Source: Bacillota bacterium (GTDB taxonomy: Bacteria; Bacillota; Clostridia; Lachnospirales; Lachnospiraceae). From it: DNA of 33,070 bases. Of the stretch, positions 15,450 through 23,773 are shown piece by piece. The stretch spans positions 1-33,070 of the forward strand of contig JAEZKU010000037.1 of assembly GCA_023436065.1 (NCBI GenBank). The letters run 5' to 3'. The position numbers were made by a program, and so were the translations under genes. Under the pieces are notes generated by a model. The model saw nothing but the letters and a program-made list of their open reading frames with translations, did no database searches and had not been told where the DNA came from. Every line of letters begins with the position of its first letter. Position 1 is the stretch's first letter.

Positions 15450-16640
15450 CTATTTTTTTCTTGTATAGCGTCTTAGTACGGGGAGTAATTCCTTGATGCT
15501 CTCCAGTGTAATATCGATTTCTTCCTCTGTAGTCATGCCCGACATAGAGAATCTAAGAGTCGAATCCATCAGATCCTTGGGGATGCCGATTGAAGTAAGC
15601 GTCACGCTGGGTTGCGGATGATGAGAGCTGCAGGCAGAGCCGGAGGATACATAGATCCCCTTATCCTCTAGGGCATGCAGAAACACCTCGCTTCGAACCC
15701 CCTGAAAGCTCACGCTCATGATATGCGGTGCCGACTTCTTAAGCAGCTCCATCTCAAACTCCATAGTGCATTCCTTAGGAATACCATTGATCGTAACCTC
15801 CGGAAGAACACTGACCTCTCGCAGAAACTTCTGCTTCAGACGATACATTCTATCTATTTTTTCATCAAAGTCATGATATAATTCTTTCACTGCCTGTCCA
15901 AGTCCTGCAATTCCCGGGACATTTTCTGTTCCCGAGCGAATTCCTCTCTGATGCCCTCCGCCGAATACGATGGGATTGATCTTAATCTTGTCGCTGACAT
16001 ATAATGCCCCGATTCCCTTAGGTCCGTGAATCTTATGCCCGCTGAACGACAACAGATCGATACCCTCCCGTTTCGGATAAATCTTATATTTACCAAAGGC
16101 CTGAACAGCATCCACATGAAAGATGACATCCTTCTTTTTAGCCTTAATCGCGGCTGACAGCTCGGCAACCTCCTGAACGGATCCTATTTCATTATTCACA
16201 TACATAATTGAGACGATCAAAGTCTGTTCATTCACCAGCTCCAGCAGCTTGTCTTTATCCAGCCTGCCGCTTGCATCCACCGGTACGCGACTGATAGAAA
16301 AACCGTTATCCCCCAGATAAGCCAAAGGTTCGTGTACTGACGGATGTTCAATGGCAGTCGTTATGATATGGTTGCCCTTCCGTCTGTTTGCCATGGCTGT
16401 ACCGATCAGGGCCAGGTTATTGGATTCCGTACCTCCCGAGGTAAAGAGGATTTCCTTTGGTTCTACCTTAAGGCAACCGGCTATGATGGACACTGCATCC
16501 TTCATATGCTGTTCTGCCTTCACTCCCAGTCGATGCATCGAAGAGGGATTACCGTAATCCTCATAAAGGACTGAAAGCACCTTATCCCTGACTCCCTCGG
16601 TCACCCTTGTCGTTGCTGAATTGTCCAAATATATCTCCAT
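15450..16640 (-). CDS. Cysteine desulfurase (NifS/IscS family, ThiI partner)
   Basis: PLP enzyme that takes sulfur from cysteine as a persulfide. 396 residues: N-terminal YLDNSATTRV, SGGTESNN near 68, PLP-contacting His99 in AIEHPSV, Schiff-base lysine Lys203 in SGHKIHGPKG, and catalytic Cys337 in SSGSACSS on a flexible loop. The ATG at 16638-16640 has GGAG six bases upstream, better than the ATG four codons earlier. It lies 48 bp upstream of thiI with its own promoter, matching B. subtilis nifZ-thiI, so it probably serves ThiI rather than general Fe-S assembly. No iscU or iscR is nearby. Confidence 0.94.
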   Translation of the reverse strand: MEIYLDNSATTRVTEGVRDKVLSVLYEDYGNPSSMHRLGVKAEQHMKDAVSIIAGCLKVEPKEILFTSGGTESNNLALIGTAMANRRKGNHIITTAIEHPSVHEPLAYLGDNGFSISRVPVDASGRLDKDKLLELVNEQTLIVSIMYVNNEIGSVQEVAELSAAIKAKKKDVIFHVDAVQAFGKYKIYPKREGIDLLSFSGHKIHGPKGIGALYVSDKIKINPIVFGGGHQRGIRSGTENVPGIAGLGQAVKELYHDFDEKIDRMYRLKQKFLREVSVLPEVTINGIPKECTMEFEMELLKKSAPHIMSVSFQGVRSEVFLHALEDKGIYVSSGSACSSHHPQPSVTLTSIGIPKDLMDSTLRFSMSGMTTEEEIDITLESIKELLPVLRRYTRKK

Positions 16641-16697
16641 AGTACACTCCATATAATCAAATTTATCAATAGTATTCCATTTGCATTCATGTTTTAT

Positions 16698-16726
16698 AGT
16701 ATAACACAGTTAGATATAAATTCCAA
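16698..16726 (-). promoter_or_regulatory. Promoter of the cysteine desulfurase-thiI operon
   Basis: On the minus strand: -35 TTGGAA (16721-16726), exact 17-bp spacer, -10 TATACT (16698-16703). It lies in the short gap after the M23 peptidase stop and 58 bp before the desulfurase ATG. Confidence 0.65.
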
Positions 16727-16733
16727 AGACATT

Positions 16734-17612
16734 TTAATCCGGCTTGCCCTGTATCACGCTGCTTCTTTTCTTCTCAAGCATGCATAATAACGCATAGGGA
16801 TTGACACTCATTTCTCCGGCTTCTGTCTCGACATAGATGCCAAGATGCAGATGAACGTCAAATTGACCTATTGTCCCTTCCTTACCATAGCCACTGTCAC
16901 CCATAAAACCCAGCAGTTGGCCGGCTGTGACGTTGTCGCCCACCGACAGCCCGGGCGCATAGGAATACAGATGAGCATAATAGAAATACGCTCCTGAAGG
17001 AGCTCTGATCCCGACACGATATCCACCCTTCTCCAACCATCCCAGCTTTTCAACTGTTCCGTCCGAGATGCTGATAATCGGATAATAGCCTCGAAGATTA
17101 TTTTTCGCCATGATATCTGTTCCTTCATGCCGCCGTCTTCCGCCGTATTTCCTAAGCTCATTCCAGGTATCCACGAACGAGATATCCGTATTCGCAGGGT
17201 CGCTGCCATTCACGTTGGGAACCGGAAAGCATTTCAGATCCGAAAGAATTGCTTCATAGTACTGATATAGCCTTCTATAACCCTTTCTTTGCTCCAGCCT
17301 GCTCCTACCCCGAAGAAAAGCTTTCTCCGGAACAAGTCTGTTATCAACCAAGTCAAAATTGTTTGCAAGCATATTGAAGGTCAGATAGCCGATCGCATCC
17401 GAATATGTTTCATAGCCTGTAATGCTGCTTTTTTTCAGAACTTCCTCTATCACACTGCCGCTCACTCTCAGCTCACGAAACGCATCATAATTGATACTTT
17501 CCTCAAGGGTGTTCCGGATGATCCTCTCCGAGCAAAGGAAGTCCAGTGCCCTTCCGGTTATACCCAGCGCCAACAAGAAAATACCGACCTTAATCCATAA
17601 CCGTGTTGTCAT
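16734..17612 (-). CDS. M23-family membrane-anchored peptidoglycan peptidase
   Basis: Extracellular LytM-domain zinc peptidase, 292 residues. A membrane anchor covers about residues 5-27. A middle region (28-150) of unknown fold is followed by the M23 domain from about 155. The metal and catalytic residues are present: His162 and Asp166 in RRHEGTD, His214 in YYAHL, and His254/His256 in DVHLHLG, so it is predicted active on peptidoglycan cross-links. The ATG at 17610-17612 has GGGAGGGA just upstream; a TTG 11 codons earlier is less likely. The ribosome binding site can pair with an upstream CCCTCCCT (see 17618-17679). Neighbours are the LCP protein upstream and the desulfurase downstream. A sporulation role is possible but not shown. 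Confidence 0.88.
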   Translation of the reverse strand: MTTRLWIKVGIFLLALGITGRALDFLCSERIIRNTLEESINYDAFRELRVSGSVIEEVLKKSSITGYETYSDAIGYLTFNMLANNFDLVDNRLVPEKAFLRGRSRLEQRKGYRRLYQYYEAILSDLKCFPVPNVNGSDPANTDISFVDTWNELRKYGGRRRHEGTDIMAKNNLRGYYPIISISDGTVEKLGWLEKGGYRVGIRAPSGAYFYYAHLYSYAPGLSVGDNVTAGQLLGFMGDSGYGKEGTIGQFDVHLHLGIYVETEAGEMSVNPYALLCMLEKKRSSVIQGKPD

Positions 17613-17617
17613 TGGTT

Positions 17618-17679
17618 CCCTCCCTGCCGTAAAACTCACTGCCAAATTCGGACAACATAATATATGCCCGTAGGGAGGG
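17618..17679 (-). promoter_or_regulatory. Inverted repeat masking the M23 ribosome binding site
   Basis: On the minus strand CCCTCCCT (17672-17679) is complementary over eight bases to AGGGAGGG (17618-17625), which is the ribosome binding site of the M23 gene. If transcription starts upstream of 17679 the site would be sequestered. A -10-like TATATT lies between the arms at about 17660, and a transcript starting there would lack the first arm. Confidence 0.45.
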
Positions 17680-17728
17680 GATTATTACCGAACGCACACC
17701 ATCATCGCTATCTTTGAGCTGTGGATGG

Positions 17729-17770
17729 AAGTAATAAGAGAGTCTTGCCGATGTTCTGAGCAAAACTCTC
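17729..17770 (-). terminator. Intrinsic terminator after the LCP gene
   Basis: Arms 17760-17770 and 17738-17748 form an 11-bp stem (GAGAGTTTTGC / GCAAGACTCTC, one G-U pair), followed on the minus strand by TTATTACTT (17729-17737). It lies 14 bp after the LCP stop codon. Confidence 0.7.
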
Positions 17771-17783
17771 CGGGATAATCGAA

Positions 17784-19271
17784 TTATTGAGTGTCAGAAG
17801 AGGTACTATTGGTATTGGCAGCACCACTTCCCATTGTAGAAGAAGCATCATTGAAAATATATTCATGAAGTATCGTAATGTTTTTCTGCAAGTCAGGAAT
17901 GATGCAATCCATTCCGCGAACCTTTGCCGTGTCAAAAGCTCCATCAGCGGGAATTCTGAGCTGTTGCATATCCATCGTTCCCATCTCGATAAAGGAATTC
18001 AACAATATCTCAAAATTCTTACTGTCGATATCTGTAGTTATCATAGGCAGGAGTTCAAACATCATAGTTGCCAGTTCCACCTTGCTCTTTGTCTTATACT
18101 TATCAAAGATGGCATTCAGAACGATACGGTGTCTGTCCGTACGGCCGTAGTCATTATTATTTCCTGTGATTGTTGCTCTTTTTCTGATTCTCGTATATCC
18201 CAGTACCTGATTACCGTTCAACAGCTGCTTTCCCGGAACCACCTTGCGGTATGCAGGATTGGAGATATAATTCGTATTGTTTAAGTACTTAGCTTCTCCG
18301 GCTGTTAATTCTATCTCCAGACCACCGATCTTATCTATGATATTCTCGAATTTCTCGAAGTTAACCATGACGCAGCCGTCCAGATGAAGGTCAAAATTCA
18401 AAGATATCGTCTCATAAAGCAGATCCAGACCGCCTTTTTCATAGGCTGAATTCAGCTTGTTATCCTGATATCCAGGAATCTGTACATAAGTGTCACGCAT
18501 CAGTGAGGTCAGCATGAGTTCCTTCGTATTTGTGTTCATGGTTGCAATCACAATGACATCGGTACGACCTCTGGCAGTACCGGAACCGATTGCTTCTTCC
18601 CCCAACAGAAGGATATTATAGACTCCTTCCTCCCGCCTTCCCTCACCGGGATGAGCAGGCCATACAATCGAATTAGGATCTATTTCCTTTGCATTGGATG
18701 CCTTATCCGCTTCATCGATGTAATCAATATCCTCTGTAGCATCGGCACTATTCTCGAAATTTCCTGTTACCGAGGACCAGATTTTACCACTGATATTCAC
18801 TCCCATGGCCATCAGAAGCTTATTTCCGGGTTTCGTAAATCCGAAGAAGAAGGTGAATCCAACAAGACAAAGCAGTGTCAGAATTACACCGTTGCGAATA
18901 CGATAGGCTTTCTTTTCTTTCTTCTCCTGATTGGAAGCTTCCGCACCGATACAGTCCATCTCCTCACAGATTTTGCGCGCCAGTGAGGCTTTAATATCAA
19001 ATAGTTCTTCTTCAATATCTTCTTCATTCAGCTCATGATAGAGCAATGGCTCCTGCGCAGCAGCTGTCTGGGAGGCCGCCTCAGCATCATCAAAGTACTC
19101 TACAGCATAATTCATCGCAATCGTATCCTCGATAATAAAATCGGAAGCCTCTTCCGCTTCTTCCTCAACAATGGAATCGTGGAAGGCGAGTTCAATGTTC
19201 TTATAAAAGTTTTCATTGAATTCCGGATCATTATCGAAATCAAATGTTGGATTTACTTCATCCCTGCCCAT
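17784..19271 (-). CDS. LCP-family (LytR-CpsA-Psr) protein
   Basis: LCP enzymes attach undecaprenyl-linked glycopolymers to peptidoglycan outside the cell. 495 residues: an unusually long acidic cytoplasmic N-terminus (1-125, about one residue in five Glu or Asp), one membrane span (128-145), and the LCP domain from about 216. Family motifs are YNILLLGE, GRTDVI with the conserved Arg/Asp pair, LTSLMRDTYVQIPG, KLNSAYEKGG, and LGYTRIRKR, followed by YGRTDRHRIVLNAI. A Ser/Thr/Asn-rich tail ends the protein. AGGAGATG precedes the ATG. It follows pepD by 35 bp, so the two probably share a transcript. The long acidic tail suggests an extra cytoplasmic contact. Confidence 0.92.
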   Translation of the reverse strand: MGRDEVNPTFDFDNDPEFNENFYKNIELAFHDSIVEEEAEEASDFIIEDTIAMNYAVEYFDDAEAASQTAAAQEPLLYHELNEEDIEEELFDIKASLARKICEEMDCIGAEASNQEKKEKKAYRIRNGVILTLLCLVGFTFFFGFTKPGNKLLMAMGVNISGKIWSSVTGNFENSADATEDIDYIDEADKASNAKEIDPNSIVWPAHPGEGRREEGVYNILLLGEEAIGSGTARGRTDVIVIATMNTNTKELMLTSLMRDTYVQIPGYQDNKLNSAYEKGGLDLLYETISLNFDLHLDGCVMVNFEKFENIIDKIGGLEIELTAGEAKYLNNTNYISNPAYRKVVPGKQLLNGNQVLGYTRIRKRATITGNNNDYGRTDRHRIVLNAIFDKYKTKSKVELATMMFELLPMITTDIDSKNFEILLNSFIEMGTMDMQQLRIPADGAFDTAKVRGMDCIIPDLQKNITILHEYIFNDASSTMGSGAANTNSTSSDTQ

Positions 19272-19306
19272 CTTTTCATCTCCTATATCTAATAAAGCTT
19301 TATCGA

Positions 19307-20782
19307 TTATTTATGCTGTTTTTCCGCTACCGCCTTCTCAAGAAGTTGATAGACCCGGATCGCAGAAGGAATGTTTAATCTTTCTTCCACTGTATGCACA
19401 TTGAAAAGGTCCGGTCCGATAGAGATTGCATCGATACCGGGAAGCTTTTCATTAATGATGCCGCATTCCAGTCCGGCATGAAGTGCTTCTACTCTGATCT
19501 CCTTGCCGGTCTGTTCCTGATACAGTCTTTTATACTTCTCACGAAGAGGTGAATCCGGCATATACTCCCAACCGGGATATTCCGCATACTCATTAAATTC
19601 ACCGCCAAGGAAGCTGATCATATAATTGAGTTGATTCGACATATAATGCTTATAACTGTAAATTGAACTTCGGAGCGCGCTTATGAAGATTGCATTGTCC
19701 TCCTCAGTCTTGAAAACACCAAGATTCAAAGAGCTTTCTACCAGTCCGGGAATATGGGAGCTCATAACCTGTACACCGTTTGGCATATTGACAAGCATGA
19801 AGAGCAGCTTCTCAAAGGAGACAGGATGAAGTACTTCACAGGTTACATCCCCCTGATCCTCAATTTCATATTTCAACTGCGGCTCACTGCCTGACATCTC
19901 CTGCTGATAGCCTGTCATCTGCTTTTTGACTGCATCCTTAAACTTAAGGACAGCTTCCTCTAATTCCTTTCCCCGGCCCGGAATCAGAAGCTCTGCATCT
20001 GCTTCTCTCGGGATGACATTATCTTTATAACCACCCATAGCATGAATCAAGGCAAAAGAAGTCTCATTCCTGAGATCAAAGAGTAATCTTCCGAGAAGCT
20101 TAGGAGCATTTGCCCTGCTACGGTGGATATCTGTACCGGAATGTCCACCCTGCATACCGCCAAGACTGATTTTCAGTTTTCTGCCGGTATCGGTTACCCT
20201 GTTGATCGGAAGCGTGCAATTGGTTCGCATACCACCCGCACAACTGGTCAGGACGCAATCCTCTTCCTCGGAATCCAGATTAATCAGATATTTTCCCTTC
20301 AGTTTACTTAAATCCAGCTTCAGGGCACCGCTCATACCTACCTCTTCGTCTGTTGTGATGATGGCTTCAAGTCTCGGATGGCTGATCGTCTCATCGGAAA
20401 GCATGGCAAGGATGTAAGCCACTGCGATACCGTTATCCGCACCCAAGGTGGTTCCGTCAGCACGCAGATAGTCACCGTCTACCATAAGTTTGATCGCATC
20501 CTTCGTGAAATCATGGGTAGAATCCTTTAACTTCTCGCAAATCATATCCATATGTCCCTGCAGAATAATTGCAGGTTCATCCTCGTAGCCGGGTGTTGCT
20601 TCCTTTATTATGATGACGTTGTAAGACTGATCCTGATAATATTCCAGCTGATGCTGCTTCGCATATTCCACCAGATAATCACTGACTGCCATCTCATTCC
20701 CGGAGCCTCTCGGTATCTGCGATATCTCACTAAAATATTTAAATATTCCTTTATAATCCAACTGTTCCAATATCTTCTCCAT
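19307..20782 (-). CDS. pepD: Aminoacyl-histidine dipeptidase (PepD, M20C)
   Basis: Cytosolic metallopeptidase that cleaves Xaa-His and other dipeptides. 491 residues, the usual length. Metal-site motifs: LQGHMDMICEK (His and Asp ligands), TTLGADNGIAVA (bridging Asp), TTDEEVGMSGA (catalytic Glu and ligand), INLDSEEE, and HAGLECG near the C-terminus. The substrate-binding GGMQGGHSGTDIH is present. The ATG follows AAAGGTATGG. The 218 bp upstream contain a hairpin but no gene. It lies upstream of the LCP gene; a functional link is not evident. Confidence 0.95.
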   Translation of the reverse strand: MEKILEQLDYKGIFKYFSEISQIPRGSGNEMAVSDYLVEYAKQHQLEYYQDQSYNVIIIKEATPGYEDEPAIILQGHMDMICEKLKDSTHDFTKDAIKLMVDGDYLRADGTTLGADNGIAVAYILAMLSDETISHPRLEAIITTDEEVGMSGALKLDLSKLKGKYLINLDSEEEDCVLTSCAGGMRTNCTLPINRVTDTGRKLKISLGGMQGGHSGTDIHRSRANAPKLLGRLLFDLRNETSFALIHAMGGYKDNVIPREADAELLIPGRGKELEEAVLKFKDAVKKQMTGYQQEMSGSEPQLKYEIEDQGDVTCEVLHPVSFEKLLFMLVNMPNGVQVMSSHIPGLVESSLNLGVFKTEEDNAIFISALRSSIYSYKHYMSNQLNYMISFLGGEFNEYAEYPGWEYMPDSPLREKYKRLYQEQTGKEIRVEALHAGLECGIINEKLPGIDAISIGPDLFNVHTVEERLNIPSAIRVYQLLEKAVAEKQHK

Positions 20783-21000
20783 AGTTTACCATACCTTTCT
20801 CTGATCATATCGTACAACGGATGAAAGAACCGAGTACCAAATTCATCCAATCCCTGTTAATTAGACGAGACAAAAAGTAACCCGGTTCAAATTATTTTAA
20901 TTATGATACTATTTTCGTACTTTTGTTATTCTACTAGTATCTCTTTTTCTAATCAATATAAACTGCTAACTTGCACAAATTTCTTCATGACATTTTTATT
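20783..21000. other. Intergenic region with hairpin and orphan promoter-like block
   Basis: 218 bp with no gene. A stem GGATGAA (20819-20825) / TTCATCC (20842-20848) lies in the pepD leader. An AT-rich block at 20894-20908 has the same 15 bases as the tRNA-Leu promoter (extended -10 type, plus strand), yet no plus-strand gene follows. The pepD promoter itself was not identified with confidence. Confidence 0.4.
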
Positions 21001-22365
21001 TTAATTCTTAAAGCTATGAATCGGAGCAGGTATTCTTCCTCCGCGGTTAATGAAGCTGTCACAGCCAAATGAATTGATATTCATTACCGGAGCATAGCCC
21101 AGCAGACCGCCAAACTCTACTCTGTCTCCTACACCCTTGCCGATTACAGGGATGATACGTACAGCCGTTGTCTTCTGATTGATCATACCGATTGCCATCT
21201 CATCCGCTATGATACCTGAAATCGTCGTTGCTTTGGTATCACCGGGAATAGCAATCATATCAAGACCTACGGAGCATACACAGGTCATTGCTTCCAGCTT
21301 TTCTAAGGTCAATGCGCCTACCTCGACGGAATTGATCATCTCCTGATCCTCACTGACGGGGATAAATGCACCGCTTAAGCCGCCCACATATGAGGATGCC
21401 ATCACGCCGCCCTTCTTCACCTGATCATTGAGTAATGCGAGTGCTGCAGTCGTTCCGGGTGCCCCGACACGCTCCAGACCGATCTCTTCCAGTATCTCGG
21501 CAACACTGTCACCGACTGCGGGAGTCGGAGCTAAGGAAAGATCGATGATACCGAAGGGAATTCCCAATATTCTTGATGCCTCCTGAGCAACCAGCTGTCC
21601 GACACGGGTAATCTTGAACGCTGTCTTCTTAATAGTCTCGCACAGCACCTCAAAATCTTCCCCACGCACTGCTTCCAGCGCCTTCTTCACAACTCCGGGA
21701 CCACTGACACCGACATTGATTACGGCATCACCCTCGGTCACACCATGAAAGGCACCTGCCATAAACGGATTGTCATCCGGAGCATTACAGAATACTACAA
21801 GCTTGGCACAACCGATGGAGTCCCTTTCCTTTGTGTATTCTGCTGTCTGAAGGATAATCTCACCCAAAAGCTTCACTGCATTCATATCGATACCTGTCTT
21901 GGTAGAGCCGACATTGATAGAACTGCATACCCGCTCAGTCTGACTGAGGGCCATTGGAATCGATTTGATCAGCAACTCGTCGCTGGCTGTCATTGCTTTG
22001 GAAACCAGTGCGGAATAACCGCCGATGAAATTCACACCGACTGTGTGAGCTGCTCTGTCCAGGGTCTTAGCGATAGTAACAAAATCCTCCGCACTCTTGC
22101 AGGCTGCTGCACCTACCAGGGAGATCGGAGTAACCGAAATTCGTTTATTGACAATCGGAATACCATATTCCCTCTGTATTTTATTCCCTGTTGACACAAG
22201 GTCCTTGGCTGTATCTGTAATTTTCTCATAGATCTTGCGGTTTAATTCCTCAAGATTGGGATCTGCACAGTCAAGTAAACTAATACCCAAGGTGATAGTA
22301 CGGACGTCCAGATTCTCCTGCTCTATCATTTTATTGGTTTCAATGACTTCATTTATGTTAATCAT
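21001..22365 (-). CDS. UPF0210 (DUF711) family protein
   Basis: 454 residues with the UPF0210 pattern: MININEVIETNKMI at the start, ITLGISLLDCADP, then glycine-rich segments such as NVGVSGPGVVKKAL and SYVGGLSGAFIPVSEDQ. Members have a pyruvate formate-lyase-like barrel but lack a known activity; function is unassigned. It lies 18 bp after the ACT-domain gene, a pair conserved in streptococci and clostridia, which suggests the ACT protein senses a small molecule for it. The start at 22363-22365 is preferred because an AAAGGT site lies about nine bases upstream; the ATG three codons earlier abuts that site. Confidence 0.92.
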   Translation of the reverse strand: MININEVIETNKMIEQENLDVRTITLGISLLDCADPNLEELNRKIYEKITDTAKDLVSTGNKIQREYGIPIVNKRISVTPISLVGAAACKSAEDFVTIAKTLDRAAHTVGVNFIGGYSALVSKAMTASDELLIKSIPMALSQTERVCSSINVGSTKTGIDMNAVKLLGEIILQTAEYTKERDSIGCAKLVVFCNAPDDNPFMAGAFHGVTEGDAVINVGVSGPGVVKKALEAVRGEDFEVLCETIKKTAFKITRVGQLVAQEASRILGIPFGIIDLSLAPTPAVGDSVAEILEEIGLERVGAPGTTAALALLNDQVKKGGVMASSYVGGLSGAFIPVSEDQEMINSVEVGALTLEKLEAMTCVCSVGLDMIAIPGDTKATTISGIIADEMAIGMINQKTTAVRIIPVIGKGVGDRVEFGGLLGYAPVMNINSFGCDSFINRGGRIPAPIHSFKN

Positions 22366-22383
22366 CAGATCCATACCTTTCGC

Positions 22384-22656
22384 TTATATTCTGTGCATCT
22401 TATCGAAAATATCCTCACGTTGTGTCTTTATGATGACCCCGATCTCAGTACCAATCTGATCAAGTTCATCACTGATTACGTCAAAATCCTTCATCGATCC
22501 GCTTAAGTCAACGATCATCATCATATTAAAAAATCCCTGGACGATTGTCTGAGAGATATCCAAGATGTTGACCTTATTGTTTGCCAGATAAGTACACACC
22601 TTGGCAATGATGCCGACAGTGTCCTTTCCTACTACGGTAATTACAGTCCTCTTCAT
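22384..22656 (-). CDS. ACT domain protein (UPF0237)
   Basis: 90-residue single ACT domain: KRTVITVVGKDTVGIIAKVC, then NNKVNILDISQTIVQG and MMMIVDLSGSMKD. The family resembles the GcvR regulator and is thought to bind amino acids or similar ligands. The ATG at 22654-22656 has AAGGAGGAAG upstream; the longer frame from 22764 overlaps the previous gene and is rejected. It is co-transcribed with UPF0210 (18 bp gap) and the metallo-hydrolase (14 bp gap). Confidence 0.93.
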   Translation of the reverse strand: MKRTVITVVGKDTVGIIAKVCTYLANNKVNILDISQTIVQGFFNMMMIVDLSGSMKDFDVISDELDQIGTEIGVIIKTQREDIFDKMHRI

Positions 22657-22670
22657 GCAATGCTTCCTCC

Positions 22671-23462
22671 TTATATCGTTACCATCTCGGACGGTTGATC
22701 CCGATGGGCTACTCTCACATTTTTCGAAGAAAAGCTGCAGGCTCTTTCCGCCAATTCGCAGCATACTGTCTCATAGGCCAGCTCTTCATAATTATTTTCT
22801 TTACTTAAGTGTGCCAGCAGGATATGCTGTAATCTCGGATGGATCAACCTGCTGATTAAGTCAGCGGAGGTATCGTTGGACAGATGGCCTCTGTCACCTA
22901 GAATTCTCTGCTTCAAATAATAAGGATATTTTCCTACCATTAGCATATTCACATCATGATTGGCTTCTATCAATAAAAGATCGGAGTTCTCCAGCATGGA
23001 AACAATATAATCATCATATTTACCAAGATCTGTTGCAATTCCGACCTTCTGCCCCTCCGCCCGCATCGTATAGCAGACAGGATTGGAGGCATCATGGGAG
23101 GTGGAAAAAGGTTCCACACTGATATCATTAATAAGAAAGGGCTCATTGGGCTTCACATAATGAAAAAGCTCTTCCGGTATTTCGCCCAGGTTCTTGATAC
23201 GGCTGATGGCACGGGCAGTCTCATGGGTCGCATAAATCGGCAGATGATATTTACGGGCAAGAATTCCAAGCCCCGATACATGATCTGAGTGCTCATGGGT
23301 AATCAGTATCCCCTGAAGTGTATCGGGCTTAATATCTATTCCACTTAAGCCGTTCTCGATCCGCTTTGCACTAACCCCCGCATCCACAAGAAGGTTTGTT
23401 TGATTGCTTCCAACATAGATGCAGTTTCCGCTGCTACCGCTTGCAATGCTGCATAATTTCAT
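22671..23462 (-). CDS. MBL-fold metallo-hydrolase, WalJ/YycJ-like
   Basis: 264-residue metallo-beta-lactamase-fold protein. The start MKLCSIASGSSGNCIYVGS and the zinc motif THEHSDHVSGL are characteristic of the YycJ/WalJ group, putative nucleases linked to cell-wall control and DNA processing in Gram-positives. Later metal residues occur in HDASNPV and EANHDVNML. The ATG at 23460-23462 has GGAGGAAAC; the open frame continues 25 codons upstream without conserved features. Unlike Bacillus, where it closes the walRK operon, here it heads an operon with the ACT and UPF0210 genes. Confidence 0.88.
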   Translation of the reverse strand: MKLCSIASGSSGNCIYVGSNQTNLLVDAGVSAKRIENGLSGIDIKPDTLQGILITHEHSDHVSGLGILARKYHLPIYATHETARAISRIKNLGEIPEELFHYVKPNEPFLINDISVEPFSTSHDASNPVCYTMRAEGQKVGIATDLGKYDDYIVSMLENSDLLLIEANHDVNMLMVGKYPYYLKQRILGDRGHLSNDTSADLISRLIHPRLQHILLAHLSKENNYEELAYETVCCELAERACSFSSKNVRVAHRDQPSEMVTI

Positions 23463-23564
23463 GTTTCCTCCATCTATGTGCATGACTTTTGCACGTTTGA
23501 AGTTTGTCAATTCAAGCTTTTCAGCCTTTTGGCACAAAAGCTCTATTCTTCACTTATCTAACTG

Positions 23565-23593
23565 AGTATCCCTCATTTCTTTGATTTTGTCAA
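23565..23593 (-). promoter_or_regulatory. Promoter of the WalJ-like/ACT/UPF0210 operon
   Basis: On the minus strand: consensus -35 TTGACA (23588-23593), exact 17-bp spacer, -10 GATACT (23565-23570). The leader of about 95 bases contains a small CTTTTG-TGC-CAAAAG hairpin near 23533-23547. Confidence 0.75.
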
Positions 23594-23683
23594 GAAATAT
23601 TCTCGAATTATACGCTCCCTTAACCCCGATTCCTCTCTTTTCCACCACAGCAAATCACAGGTATTTTATTCATTTACACAAAA

Positions 23684-23725
23684 GCGGAAGGCTACCGGGA
23701 GTTATTAACTCCCGGTGCCTTCCGC
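23684..23725 (-). terminator. Intrinsic terminator after the cation symporter gene
   Basis: A long GC-rich stem: arms 23684-23703 and 23707-23725 pair almost completely with one bulge and a 3-base loop. On the minus strand it is followed by TTTTGTG. It lies 48 bp after the symporter stop. Confidence 0.85.
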
Positions 23726-23773
23726 CCTAAAGGAAAGTTTCTATCAAAGTTCTTCTGTCAGCGTTGCATCAGA

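Noticed and set aside
20783..20880. T-box or other riboswitch upstream of pepD
   Set aside because: A hairpin and GAACCGGG-like bases are present, but the T-box core (AGGGTGG-ACCGCG) and a terminator are missing.
23463..23537. 25-codon N-terminal extension of the WalJ-like protein
   Set aside because: The strong GGAGGAAAC site is placed for the ATG at 23462, and the extension has no conserved features.
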